In this document: one piece after another, positions 1 through 10,707 of the stretch | Position numbering within the stretch: position 1 is the first letter of the stretch | Layout of the letters: every line of letters starts with the position of its first letter | Assembly (NCBI RefSeq): GCF_910592395.1 | Contig: NC_088313.1 | Coordinates: forward strand, 188,501-252,500 | From: Lineus longissimus | Taxonomy: Eukaryota > Nemertea > Pilidiophora > Heteronemertea > Lineidae | Direction: 5' to 3' | Length of the DNA stretch: 64,000 nucleotides | Translations under genes and position numbers: made by a program | The notes under the pieces: generated by a model | What the model was told of the DNA's origin: nothing | What the model saw: only the letters and a program-made list of their open reading frames with translations | Database searches by the model: none

Positions 1-447
1 CGCGAGACCTCATCGTTAACGTCGTCGTCATATTTCAGACGTGGCTGCACCACCAGTACCACTGTGTACGTGTACACGATATTGTATCGCCGGTGTCTTG
101 TGAGAAGATTTTGTGTTATATCGCCACTTTTTAATGTCGGAGATCCTAGGTTCCATGTACCGGGTAATGTATCAAATCACGTGATAAACATGATGCTTGT
201 TGCTCTTGAGACAATAATCCACGGTGGTAATGTAGGTATCATAACCTTTCATTTCTCTTTTTCCAGGATTTGGCATCTGAGAAGACTGATTGTAATCTAG
301 GCCCCTACTTCAAAGAGTCGTAGAGTGACGTACACGTAAAACTTGTAGTCATATTGCTGCCTGGGAATACAAAGTACGACAGTTTTTCTGATTTTATGAC
401 AAGAAATACTTCTTAATTCTTTGGCTGTGCGAACCAAATGCAAAACC
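1..447 (+). promoter_or_regulatory. Upstream region and 5' UTR of the zinc-protein gene
   Basis: No convincing coding exon is seen here. A polypyrimidine tract followed by TTCCAG ends at 266, so a 5' UTR exon probably starts at 267 and runs into the first ATG of the next gene at 448. No clear TATA box is visible. The reading frame also extends upstream to a TTG at 421, but the ATG at 448 is the natural start. The true promoter may lie further left, outside the window. Confidence 0.4.
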
Positions 448-2871
448 ATGAGTACCAGTAAACGGAATGTTTTAGTATTTCAAAACAAAGTACTTGTCTT
501 AAATGATGTCACCAAGTGTGCTTTCTGCAACATATGTGTCATCGGTATTGGAACAAGATACTCGATTTTTACTCAGAATGGCCACCCAGGAAGTATGAAG
601 GGCCTGACAGAACGATTTTTTAAATGTTCTTTCAGTGCCAAGAAAAATGTCGGTTCCTACGTTTGTAAGACCTGTAAAAGGGTAGTGGAAAAGTACTTTT
701 CTCTCCTCTCTGAAGCTGAACGTATTAAGTCTATCCTAGATAGCCAGCGCCAACAAGGCCGTATAGAATTTATAGACCCACCAATGGCGATAAAGAAAAC
801 TTCAAGAAACACACCTTCTCCAACTGAACAACAAAATGTGGTTTTGAGTGGATTTGTATTTAATGGAATACAATATACATCCAGCCAAACTGGGGCAGCT
901 ATACAAACCAAAAAAATACGCACCCTATTGAAATTGAAAGCTGAAAATGAAGAAAAATGTCTTGAAAGGCCACAGCTTATATTTGATTCAACAGCAGCAG
1001 CATTTATTAAACCTAAACCGCCTCCTTCAAAAAGTCACAAAATGGCTGCTGGTCGGGGATGCAATGTAACATATCGCTCTTTGGACTTGAAGAACAAAAT
1101 GCATTCCTGTGTAGAGCCTCTTCTTACTGGAAATGTTCGCAAGTGTGTTCAGCGACTGCATGAAAAGTTTCCTACGCATGTTAACTTTGTCATACTGAAT
1201 ACAGTATTGGCAACGGAACTGAAAGCGTTAACGAAGAATGACTCGCCACTTCTTGTATCAAATGATAATGGCATTGATACAACGTCACTGCAAGAGATGA
1301 AGGATTTTATCAAACAAAGAGCCCCACTCTTGTGGATGGTTCTCTGTACATCTGCCACAAAGAATAGTGGAAATTTCAATGAAGAAATGGTGATGAGGGC
1401 GTTTTCTTTACTAATTGGTGCGAAGAATAGACAGGCCACTCGGCTCCAAGAGTACTTCCTGGGAATTCACGGTGGTGTGCATTCGCTGTACATTCCTCCG
1501 AAGGATGGAGTGCTGGTCAGTAACATATTTATAGGGACTGTACCAACTCATCCAGCGGTTGAAAAAAAGGTTGATTCAAGTTCTGAAGAGTGGAAAGCAG
1601 TATTGGATTTGAAAACGAGTGCAGAGGAGTACTACTTTGTGGGGATTAACGGTGATGTGCATTCGCTCTTCATTCCTCCAAAGGAGGAATTGCTGTTCAG
1701 TAGTACGTTTATAGGGACTGTTCCACCTCCTCCAGCTGCTGCAGAAAAGGCTGATTCAAGTTCTGAAGAGGGGACAGCAGTATTGGATTTGGAAGCAAGT
1801 ACAGAGGTAACCAAAGTTTATATCTTGAGCACTGTTAGTGCAGTCTAATCATGTAATCCATGTAATCAATCGGTGTATTACCATGATTACTGTTCATACA
1901 CTGTTGCTGTAAGAAGTAATCTGTTTCATATGATAATCGTTCATGCCTATACCAAGGGCATTGCACTTTTGGTCTTTCTGCTGACTAACTTGGTGGCAAT
2001 GGAATTCTGATCATAAACTAGGGCAAATAACATGATAATCAATGAAAATACTTGAGGCCATCTTTGGAAGTTTTCTGCTCCTAGGAAACCCTGCAGCCAG
2101 TACAGTAGTGTATGACCTGTTCTGATGCTTGTTATACTATTATCATCTTTTGACAGGTCACAGCTGTAGATTCTGGCAAAGAAGATGATGTTCAAGATCA
2201 TTATATCGGGATTGATCACACATACCACTCACAAGATAGTGTCCTATGTGTGTCCGAGGTTGACATGCAGCTGCCTGAGCCTGAGATTGACGCAGAGCTG
2301 CCAGAGTTTGACGCTGACCTGCCTGAGATTGACACACAGCTGCGCGAGGTTGACACAGACCAGTCTGAGATTGACACAGAGCTGCACGAGGTTGACAAAG
2401 ACCTGCTTGAGGTTGACCATCATTTACCCGAGGTTGGCCAAATGCACATGGACATTCAACAGGCCAAATTCATGTAAGTTTCAAGGTGTGTTTACATTGG
2501 ATAGCAGATGACATGAGGGGGTCATGTATGCAAGGTTTTAAATATTGATATGATGAAAAAACCTTGGTGGTCGAGAGGGACATGAGAGTGAAAAGGGACT
2601 TATGGTGAATGCATGTGGCCTGCTCTTTGTATTGAAATTTACTTGTTGGTTCTTGATGTGACACGTGTCACTTGAAAAGTGAACCAGCCTAAGAAGAGGC
2701 TGGCTTTTTATTCTCTTGCCAGTCATCAAACAAACTCTAGATTTGTTTGTCACATTTTTTTGCAGAATGTGCATAGGCGGCCAGGATTACCATGTCATCC
2801 TGGATGACGATGACAGTGATACGACTGACATGACTGATGGCAGTAATGGCCATGAAGACACAGAACAACTT
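448..2871 (+). CDS. ZAD-like zinc-binding protein with acidic heptad-repeat tail
   Basis: Exons 448-1806, 2157-2473 and 2766-2871 join in frame with good splice sites. The N-terminus (about residues 20-80) has CAFC and, some 50 residues later, CKTC followed by a basic helix, as in ZAD-like zinc-binding modules. Residues 290-340 carry an LLWMVLC segment and a later GAKNRQATRLQEY segment. These recall the uncharacterised marine-invertebrate proteins that pair such an N-terminus with a DUF6589-type region; this is from memory and is inference. A 59-60 residue repeat (1450-1806) and an acidic heptad tail follow. If the last exon is not spliced, the frame stops at 2907 (about 605 residues). If it is spliced at 2871 GTGAGT, it continues in phase into FRA10AC1. 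There is no AATAAA or ATTAAA between 2908 and 3327. Function unknown; nucleic-acid or protein binding is a guess. Confidence 0.6.
1450..1806 (+). repeat. Two-copy 59-60 residue coding repeat
   Basis: Copy 1 is 1450-1626 and copy 2 is 1627-1806. Both encode a G(I)(H/N)G.VHSL(Y/F)IPPK core, then FIGTVP, a proline/alanine stretch, and DSSSEE..AVLDL. They differ by small substitutions and a one-codon indel, which fits a tandem duplication inside the exon. The second copy ends exactly at the splice donor at 1807. Confidence 0.85.
2258..2440 (+). repeat. 21-bp coding repeat encoding acidic heptads
   Basis: About eight to nine degenerate copies of a 21-bp unit encode heptads of the form L-P-E-I-D-T-E, with leucine at position 1 and Ile/Val/Phe at position 4. 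The 3-4 hydrophobic spacing resembles a coiled coil, but recurrent proline at position 2 argues against one regular helix. The stretch is strongly acidic. Confidence 0.8.
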
Positions 2872-2907
2872 GTGAGTCTTGACGTGAAAACTATTAGCCA
2901 TTGCTAG

Positions 2908-3327
2908 CTGTACACCATGAGATTCAGTATCACATACTCAAACAGAAAAGAGTCACGTCCATTCCCTTTTTTCGGAACCTCTCTATTTAGTGCGTATCGA
3001 AGGCTGGATATGAGAGGCTGCCGTCAAAAAGTGTTACATCTGCTGGGAAATAAGATAAATCAATTTTAGAAATGGCTGAACAAATTGATCTTGTCCAGGT
3101 TTGCAGCTAAGTTTTCTCTTAAATCTAACTTGTTATACCATAATTCATCTTGGAATTCGGCTGATGGTGAAGTAATAGACATACTCTATATACACAGTGA
3201 TTTTTAACATTCCAGTTTGACTGAGAAGCCAGAAAAATCTTCACAACTGAAAGAAATTATTTTTTCTTCCAAAATCCAAGTCAAATGCTGCATCTGATCT
3301 GTAGGCCCTATTGTTTTACTTTTGCAG
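2908..3327. other. Non-coding interval before FRA10AC1
   Basis: No coding exon is recognised. The interval lacks AATAAA and ATTAAA and ends in a good pyrimidine tract and TTTGCAG acceptor (AG at 3326-3327). It therefore looks more like an intron than an intergenic gap, although an unseen short first exon of FRA10AC1 could be here. Confidence 0.5.
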
Positions 3328-6300
3328 ATTCATAATGCTGGAGGATATGGGTCTGAATTTGAATACGATTCAGAAGCTGAGAGGAAAGAGTAAGTAGGAC
3401 TTAGAATCACTGGCCTACATGTTATGGACCTAACATTCATCGGCTGCTTGGAGATGACTAAATCAGTAATTCTCCGTCTGGCAATACAAGTCTTATTGTT
3501 AGGTCAGTGCCTTGAATATCGCTGGGCCTAACTTGAATATGTGTATATGGCATCATATCAGAATTATCTTTCAACATATGGTAATGGTATTGGTATTATC
3601 TGGTTCATATGTAGGATGTGTCAAAAGGGACAGTTGTTCATTGTGGTTATGTCACAGAAAGGCCTACTAAAACATGGTTTACTCCTGCTAAACCCATTTC
3701 TCATGTGGTTCTTCAGCACTGCTTTTGGTTTTATTTCAGAGCCAGACGGAAAGACCTAGCCACAAATAAGGGGACCGTGAAAACAAAGGTTGCTTCCAAA
3801 AGGGAATTTGACACTGAATATGGAAAGTGAGTATTTTGAAAAGGCAGCTATCATTAATCATTTGTGTAAGAACTGTATTCAGGGAAGCCATTTAAAAGTA
3901 TTGTGACTAAGCTATCACTATTTGAAGGTTTTTCTTCCTTCTGTACTTTTCCTACTAACTTTCACTTTTCAGGGAGGAAGGGAGAACACATCGATACCAC
4001 AACCTGAGTCTAAATGCTGTATCCTTTACAACAAGAAATTGGTAGTCAGCTATATGGACACGAGAGAAAATCTAGATCTTTCCCTCCCGGTACAGACTGT
4101 CAATATTGCTGACAGTTCCAGTCATTTCAAACTGTTTACTGAGAGATTTGTTGCGATAATCTTATCTTTGACAAACCGAGAGAAATATTGCATGAAGCTG
4201 AACCTTTGTGGACTTGTTGTAATTCACTCTGTATTGATCTACTGATTTTTTCTTTTCCATCCCTGACAAGATAAGTGATATTTTGTCCCAGTTTTGAGTT
4301 CTCAATCTTTGAAGTATTTAGGGGTCTCCCACTGTATGTGTCCTTGAAACCTGAAACCTTTAAGAGTGTTGTACACTACTAATCAAATCAAATTACCTTA
4401 ATGTTGGCCACAGTACGATAGACACAAGAAGCTGGTAAATGACTACTTGCAGTATTACTGTGGATCAAGGGAGGAATTAAAAAGAGATAGGTAAGAAAGA
4501 AATTAGGATATGTGTAGATAGATAGGGCCTACAGCACTTATGGTTGTTGTTTGATGTCATAATCTTGTTTCTAGTTCTTCTAGACTCTGACCTTTAAAGC
4601 CAACAAGCTGTGAAGTAATCTTACAATGTATGCACTAGTACTCTTTCATTGAATAGCCATACATGTATCTAAAATTGGAAGGTCTGTTCATCGATCTTGC
4701 TGGTGAGCTGACAGGATCACTTGAACTTGTTCTACCATTTCCTTCTTGTAGTTCACGTGATAAAACAGACTTGGACGTGATCCGAGAAAACCATCAGTTT
4801 CTCTGGGAGGATGAAGATGAGCCAGACTCATGGTAAGTGTTGTTAATCCTTTCAATTCCACAGCCCAAAACTAATTATTTTACCCGCTGTAATTTCTACC
4901 AATTGATGAATTTTCAATTTCAAAACCATCAGATCAGTAGGAGAATACAGCACTTAGGGTTGTTGACTGATGTCATGGTTTTAAAGCCAAAATCCTGTGG
5001 ATAGTATTTTATGCATTAGTATTCTTTCATTGAATAGCCATAACACATCATACATGTCAGAGATATTTCACAAGATCTTTTATGTATTAAAATTGTGATC
5101 CCCCCCCCCCCCCAGCTGTTCTGAGGTGTTCCTCTCACTTTCCACACAAACTCACATTGTTATATTTTAGGGAAAAGAGACTTGCCAAGAAATACTATGA
5201 CAAACTCTTTAAAGAGTACTGCATCACCGACCTGAGTCGTTACAAGGAGAATCAGGTGGCAATGAGATGGAGGATAGAGAAAGAAGTTATCGCTGGGAAA
5301 GGTACAATGCACTTTTATCTCGATGGCCTGATTGCTTCTTAAAATAGTTTTTTGTATTCCATGTAATTCAGTTTCAAAGTTGAGTCAATAGTGGAGTTGT
5401 TAAAAACTCATCTTAATCACTACAGATTCTCCAGTGCTTGTGTAGGTGTTTGCTAAACTTGACCTATTTTCTCCTCCAGGCCAATTTACATGTGGCAACA
5501 AACGGTGTGATGAAAAAGAAGGTCTGCGCAGTTGGGAGGTCAACTTTGCCTATAAGGAAGATGATGAAAAGAAGAACGCTTTAGTCAAATTAAGTGAGTA
5601 GTTTTGGGTAGTCCATTTATGTAGCTCATTCTATACTGCTGTGGAACGTTCTTAGTCTCAGTCCTTCAAGCTCTTCCCCAAACTGATAGATGTCGATGTG
5701 CGGAAAAACTTGTTGTGCATCCTTATTAGTCTCCGAAGTGACAGTTTCATACAGGCCTAGTTCTTACATCTGTACTTGTTCTGTTTCAGGATTATGTGCA
5801 GATTGCTCTTACAAGTTAAATTACCACAAAAAGTAAGTTTGAGATCAGTTTTTGGTGAGAAATGCTCACACATTGGCTCCCCTGGCAATGGCATTGCAAG
5901 GTGCCACACTCTCTCTATGGCTAGACTGACTACCAGTTGCATATCACCAGTGTTTATTAACTTAATAGGCATAAGATATTTAATCGATGTCAATTTGCAG
6001 TGGTGTAGTCCATTGTTTTTAGCTGTCGGCTGACACAAGATTGCATCTTTATTCATTGTATTGAAGAAACTCTGAATCATGTCTTCTTTTTGTAGGAGAA
6101 AAGAAGTTCTGCCTCGGAAGAGGAAAAACGATGGTGAGGAATCTCCTGAAGAGCCTAAGAAAGCAAGAACAGAATCATCAGGTTGGTAGTTCTCCTGAAA
6201 CGCCCCTTAAACGACAACCTGCTGTCATGATCGCATGCAATAACAATATCTCATCTGCATTGGTAATCGCTGGTATCTGCAACAAGAATCAGTGATCACT

Positions 6301-6780
6301 GCGACCTTGAATTTGCTCATGCCATCGGTGTTTCAATTCCACAGAGTCACCTGAGACAGAGAAAGCCGAGACCTCAACCTCAGATCAGAAGGTACCTGAA
6401 ACCCATTGGAGTGGTCCAGCTAAAGTTGATGAGGACAAGTCAAGGTAATTAACCTCTGGCCATGTGAACTAATACTGGTTGAGCCCTTAACTATAATTGA
6501 TACTGTGTTATACTTAATTAGCCGGGTACCGCCATATCCTGTCTGCCCGAGTCTTGAAAAGAGTTCATTTGTATTCATCCTGGGTACAAAAATAACTTGT
6601 TCAGGTTCCATCATCATACCTTTGATTTCTGTTCGGCCTACCAAGTCCTAAAGACGAATCATCCCTCAAACATAATCATTTCAACACAGAATCGGCCTTT
6701 TCTTTCCCAACTCAAATTTTCCCATCTCTTTTTTCAGAGAAGACGAGTTTGACGATTACTTCGCTGACATATTGCTGTGA
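3328..6780 (+). CDS. FRA10AC1: FRA10AC1 homologue (nuclear, splicing-associated)
   Basis: Eleven exons join in phase: 3328-3389, 3740-3826, 3973-4018, 4414-4490, 4752-4832, 5171-5301, 5480-5593, 5790-5832, 6096-6181, 6345-6444 and 6738-6780, giving about 289 residues (human about 315). Family hallmarks are an N-terminal GGYGSEF, RHKKLVNDYLQYY, DKTDLDVIRENHQFLW, KRLAKKYYDKLFKEYCI, the CGNKRC zinc-type pair with a later LCADC, a basic KRK tail, and an acidic end FDDYFADILL. FRA10AC1 is a nuclear protein found with late spliceosomes (established knowledge). Two donors are weak (GTATCC at 4019, GTTGGT at 6182), but homology requires them. The residue matching the usual start Met is ATT (Ile), and an acceptor sits directly before it. 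Translation must therefore begin in an upstream exon, possibly the zinc-protein gene. Confidence 0.9.
4526..5060 (+). repeat. Direct repeat pair in adjacent FRA10AC1 introns
   Basis: A diverged segment of about 120-150 bp occurs at about 4526-4677 and again at about 4944-5060. Shared words in order are TACAGCACTTA, GGTTGTT, TGATGTCAT, TTTAAAGCCAA and TCTTTCATTGAATAGCCATA. It may be an old duplication or two copies of a dispersed element. A run of 15 C lies nearby at 5100-5114. Confidence 0.7.
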
Positions 6781-7206
6781 GGTGGTGTTGATCTACGGTG
6801 CCGCTACAAGCACTTTTATGCATTTATTTTGCCTGAAGATTGGACTTCAAAATCGAAGTACCAATAGACTATTCCTCTGTTATCGTGACACAACTGACGG
6901 GGTCCAAGATATGATGTCCTGGACAAACATTTCGGGATAGAGACAATGGTGCAGATCACTTAATAGAAATGGCCAGTAGGGCAAGACGTCAGGAAATCAT
7001 TGCGTCATGACACCGGGAACCAGAATTGTTTTGTTTCTTTATGTTGGATGTCCCAACTGTGGGTGTGATATGTCATGTGAGGCAAGTTGCTTAACCTGTC
7101 AGGTGCTGGACTCCTAAACAGATATCATTCATTCAACTCATGAACAAGTTTGTGTAAATTGTAACCTTTCTTTGTATTCGAGCTGTACATATAAGATCGC
7201 AGTAAA
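6781..7206 (+). terminator. 3' UTR of FRA10AC1 with possible poly(A) signal
   Basis: No coding continues after the TGA at 6778-6780. There is no canonical AATAAA; the variant AGTAAA at 7201-7206 is the likely polyadenylation signal. The 3' end therefore lies within about 100 bp of the 3' end of the opposite-strand dehydrogenase gene. Confidence 0.4.
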
Positions 7207-7287
7207 CTTTTTACAAGACAACTCTTTCTTCTCTTCTGTTTTGTGCAGCATGATGGTTTAAGCCGTCAAAAGTGCGAGACAACATAA

Positions 7288-7293
7288 TTTATT
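7288..7293 (-). terminator. Poly(A) signal of the SDR gene
   Basis: TTTATT on the plus strand reads AATAAA on the minus strand, about 145 bp past the dehydrogenase stop codon at 7438-7440. Confidence 0.5.
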
Positions 7294-7437
7294 ATCTAAT
7301 TTACACATATCTTGCACAGTGCTCCGTACTCAAAATATCCCTAGCATTCTGGCTAACAGTAATGCATGTGTATTTATGATTAAAAAGTCCAAAGAAATGA
7401 ATCCCGTCTCGTGATGAAACTCAATATCTTGTCATAT

Positions 7438-9071
7438 TCAATACTGAATCGCCTCGCCACTCCAATTGAAAAGTTTCCCAGAGTCTTCCAGAGTTGCGTT
7501 CTCTATTATGTTCATGAGACAGTTCACAGAATGTTCACTAGAAAATAGCTGTTCTTTTGGGACGCCTTTATGATATGGTCTTGACAGGTCCGTATTCACT
7601 GTTCCAGGGTGCAAGGATAGGCATATGACCTTCTTTTGCCCTCTACCCAATTCTATGCTTAGATTTTTGGTCGCCATGTTTAGTGCTGCCTTAGACATTC
7701 GGTAGCTGTACCATCCACCAAGTCCTGAAATGAGAACAAAAGTTTGTTGCTGTTTGCTGGTTCAGATATTATGAATATCTCGGGGATTGACAATGGTGCA
7801 GGACATCTGAAATGCCTATGAAATCAAATATCACCCCATTCCTAGGACAACATGTCTCTTGAGCACTGGGGTAGAGCATTTGTCTTCAACTTGAGAATGG
7901 ACGTTCCGACTTACCATTTAGTGTTATGGATCCCACTTTGGCAGACATGTTGACGAGGACTCCATTATGTTTTTGTTTTTTCTCTGCTGCTTGTTTTCCA
8001 AATGCGGCACCACCACTGGCTAAGAGGGGGTAGAAATACCTCGCCATCATTAGAGGACCAACTGTGTTCACTTGGAAAGTAGCCAGCAGACCCTGGAGAA
8101 AAAGAACAATTCAACCTTAAGGTAGCTCGCAGTGTGGAATTTGATGATGGAAGCTAATAATGTAGTGTGATAACTGACTGGGCTGCCAACAGCAAGGAAA
8201 AATTGCCATTGATTACTCCTCCACTTAATGTGTCTTGATTTGAGGACTCAAAAGCTAACAGCTTGGAAAATCTTAATTCCAGGAAGACACACCATTACAG
8301 GCATAATAGAAGAACTTTGTCTCCTCGAAGTTTCATAACGACCCAATGACGTCGGGCTTTGACGTCAAATCGGAAGCTTGGTTACCTCTGGAGTCACATC
8401 CTTTAAACTGGTCTCCCCTTTTCCAGATGGATGTAACATGCCAGCAGAGTTGATCAACAGATCCAGGCCACCTGGTTGTGACCCGACCAACTCTGAAACT
8501 GTCTTTACGTCGTGTTCTTTTGTCACATCCAATCTGGAAATGAATGAAGACTCATTTAATAAAGACCTTTTAACACCAAACTCTCAGTCTCAATCCTTTG
8601 GTTGGGAGGATGACTCATCTAGGTAGCTTCTCTTGCACTGTACCATGATGCATGACATAGGTGATATAAGAACCTCTCACTGTGGTGCTAGCAGCAAATG
8701 ATATAAGGATATTGATTTGGCTTCAGGAGCAAGACAGAATAATCTAGTTGTAAATATGATACCAGCAGGTGAAATGTCTGTTGGTTTAGATGGAGGAACC
8801 GGTATTCAGCTAGCAAAGAAAGAAAATCTATCAGTCAACTCCGAACTCGAATATCCTCATTCATTGAATCGATGAGTAACATTGGGTGAAGACTTTACCT
8901 CATAATTCTTAACTTCCTGTCATACTGTGACTGCAGTTCCAGCAATTCAGATGCTGTATCAGGATTCCGACAGGTAGCAATCACTACAGATTCAGGCTTG
9001 GTCTTGAGGATGTGATGGCAGAACTGCAGCCCTATGCCCCTACTTGCTCCCTGGACTAGCACCCTGGCCAT
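7438..9071 (-). CDS. C-factor-like short-chain dehydrogenase/reductase
   Basis: Four exons in transcript order are 9071-8899, 8533-8386, 8092-7915 and 7724-7438, all in phase, giving 261 residues, normal for a classical SDR. The N-terminus carries the cofactor motif GASRGIG (about residues 8-14). INSAG is the NNAG-type motif, VNTVGP sits in helix 4, NMSAKVGS supplies the catalytic Ser, and YSYRMSK supplies the YxxxK pair. LHPGTVNTDLSRP matches the region after the active site in C-factor/CsgA-like and sniffer-type carbonyl reductases. It is probably a cytosolic NAD(P)-dependent oxidoreductase; the substrate cannot be told. The frame is open to a TTG at 9107, but the ATG at 9071 lies immediately before the Rossmann strand and is preferred. 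Confidence 0.88.
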
Positions 9072-9107
9072 TATGAAGAGAGATGATAAGCCTGGCTGAG
9101 TGCTCAA

Positions 9108-10519
9108 GCCACTGAAAAATGTTAGGATATGTCACAGTCACTGTCAGTCAGAATTCAGCGACTGACTCTTGAGTCAGGAAGTCAAAAAATAGACTCGCAT
9201 TAATCTTATTTTCCTAAGGATCCTTGGCTCAAAAACATTATTTCAACCACCAGTCATGTAAATGGTGATGTTGTATTTATTGAATTAATGTTACCTTAAA
9301 GATCAGATTAAGTTTTCATACAGAAAACAGTGATTATTTACCTGCACAAATCGATCAAAATTGTGGGAGTTGTGTAAGGTTGTTGGAGCTATGCGCTGAT
9401 GATCGGCCGCCAATCTACAAAGGATTATTCCTGAACATATGATTAAAGTCCTAATTTGTCAATGTAGGTGGACATAGATATGAAAAAAATATCGCATCCG
9501 TTAATATCTTTTAATTACTTATGATTTTGTTTAAAGAAATATGAAAAAAAGTGAACTGAGCGAGTTATTTTGACTTCTTTGTACCGGCTTATCAGATTCA
9601 CTGCTAACTCAGTATAGAATGTGAAAGGCACGTGCTCATGTTTATTTGAAAAGTTATTTTTAACTTCTTAGCGCTCCAGGTAACCTCGACCCTATCCACC
9701 GCGCAGCGGAGGGTCGAGGTTCAGTGGATACGGTGGATGCACTCTCATACCGAGCGCTCTGGTATTGCAGATTACTCAATACCCATTCTACAGAAAAACA
9801 TGTGACCGGACACCGGAAGCTTACGCCCCCAAATCGAGTTCATGACGAGTGAATTGCCGTCAAGTACCAGTCTCTGTAATGAGTGAATGGAGGAGACTCG
9901 TCCCCAATTCTATAAAGGGAAAGTGTCTCTCTCGATAATGCGCACTCTCATTATTTAGGATGCTGTTTGAATAGATTTATTTTGATTTCAATTCAATCTT
10001 TGCAATCTGTATAGAGTCCAATAATGGTATTATAAAAAGTCATACGAAAGTGAAGTTAGCTAACCCATTTCAACTGGAGACAAGCGCCTGTAGGTGATTA
10101 TACATATGTAGATAACTTTCGTGTTTTCCAAAGGGGGTGATCGTTCGCACGCGACGACATTTGGCTACGCCTATGTACCTCTAGTCGAGAAATGGTTTGG
10201 AGGACTGGTGCCACAACCTACGACAGTACGGTAGCCTATAGTCTTTCAAGTCTGATTTAGGCACTTGTCCTGGCCAGTGTGCCCCTGTCCTTGACACGGC
10301 CGTCTATCACATCTTCATGACGTGGGTAAGACGTCCGTGTCATCCTTGCGAATAAAAAGGATTGAAACTCGATGACGTTCCGCGCAGGTAACCTTTGGAA
10401 TGCATGCTTTAATGATTCAAGTCTGCTCAATTCTATTCATTTTCTAATTTTTCCTGAATTGAGGCACTCGATCAAGAACAGCACAGAAATAATGAGATAC
10501 ATTTTAAAACTATATATAC
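9108..10519. other. Spacer between SDR and protease genes
   Basis: No coding exon is recognised. The spacer should contain the promoter and 5' UTR of the minus-strand SDR gene, and it includes a 12-bp perfect inverted repeat at 9682-9721. Nothing else stands out. Confidence 0.4.
9682..9721. repeat. Perfect 12-bp inverted repeat (stem-loop)
   Basis: AACCTCGACCCT at 9682-9693 is the exact reverse complement of AGGGTCGAGGTT at 9710-9721, separated by 16 GC-rich bases. It could be the end of a decayed hairpin element or a structured site near the SDR promoter. Confidence 0.75.
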
Positions 10520-10525
10520 TTTATT
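10520..10525 (-). terminator. Poly(A) signal of the protease gene
   Basis: TTTATT on the plus strand, AATAAA on the minus strand, about 180 bp beyond the protease stop codon at 10708. Confidence 0.5.
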
Positions 10526-10707
10526 CTGCTAAACTCAAATTTGACATAACATGGTAACTGGTACAATGTTATATTGAGTTGGCATCCCCTGCACTAATTT
10601 TAACGACGAGGACAGAGGACCACACCTACACATCATGCAGCAGTTCTAGATTCTAAGCAGATTCTCTAATCATCAAAGTCAACTCCATGTACATAGGCCT
10701 ACACGTA

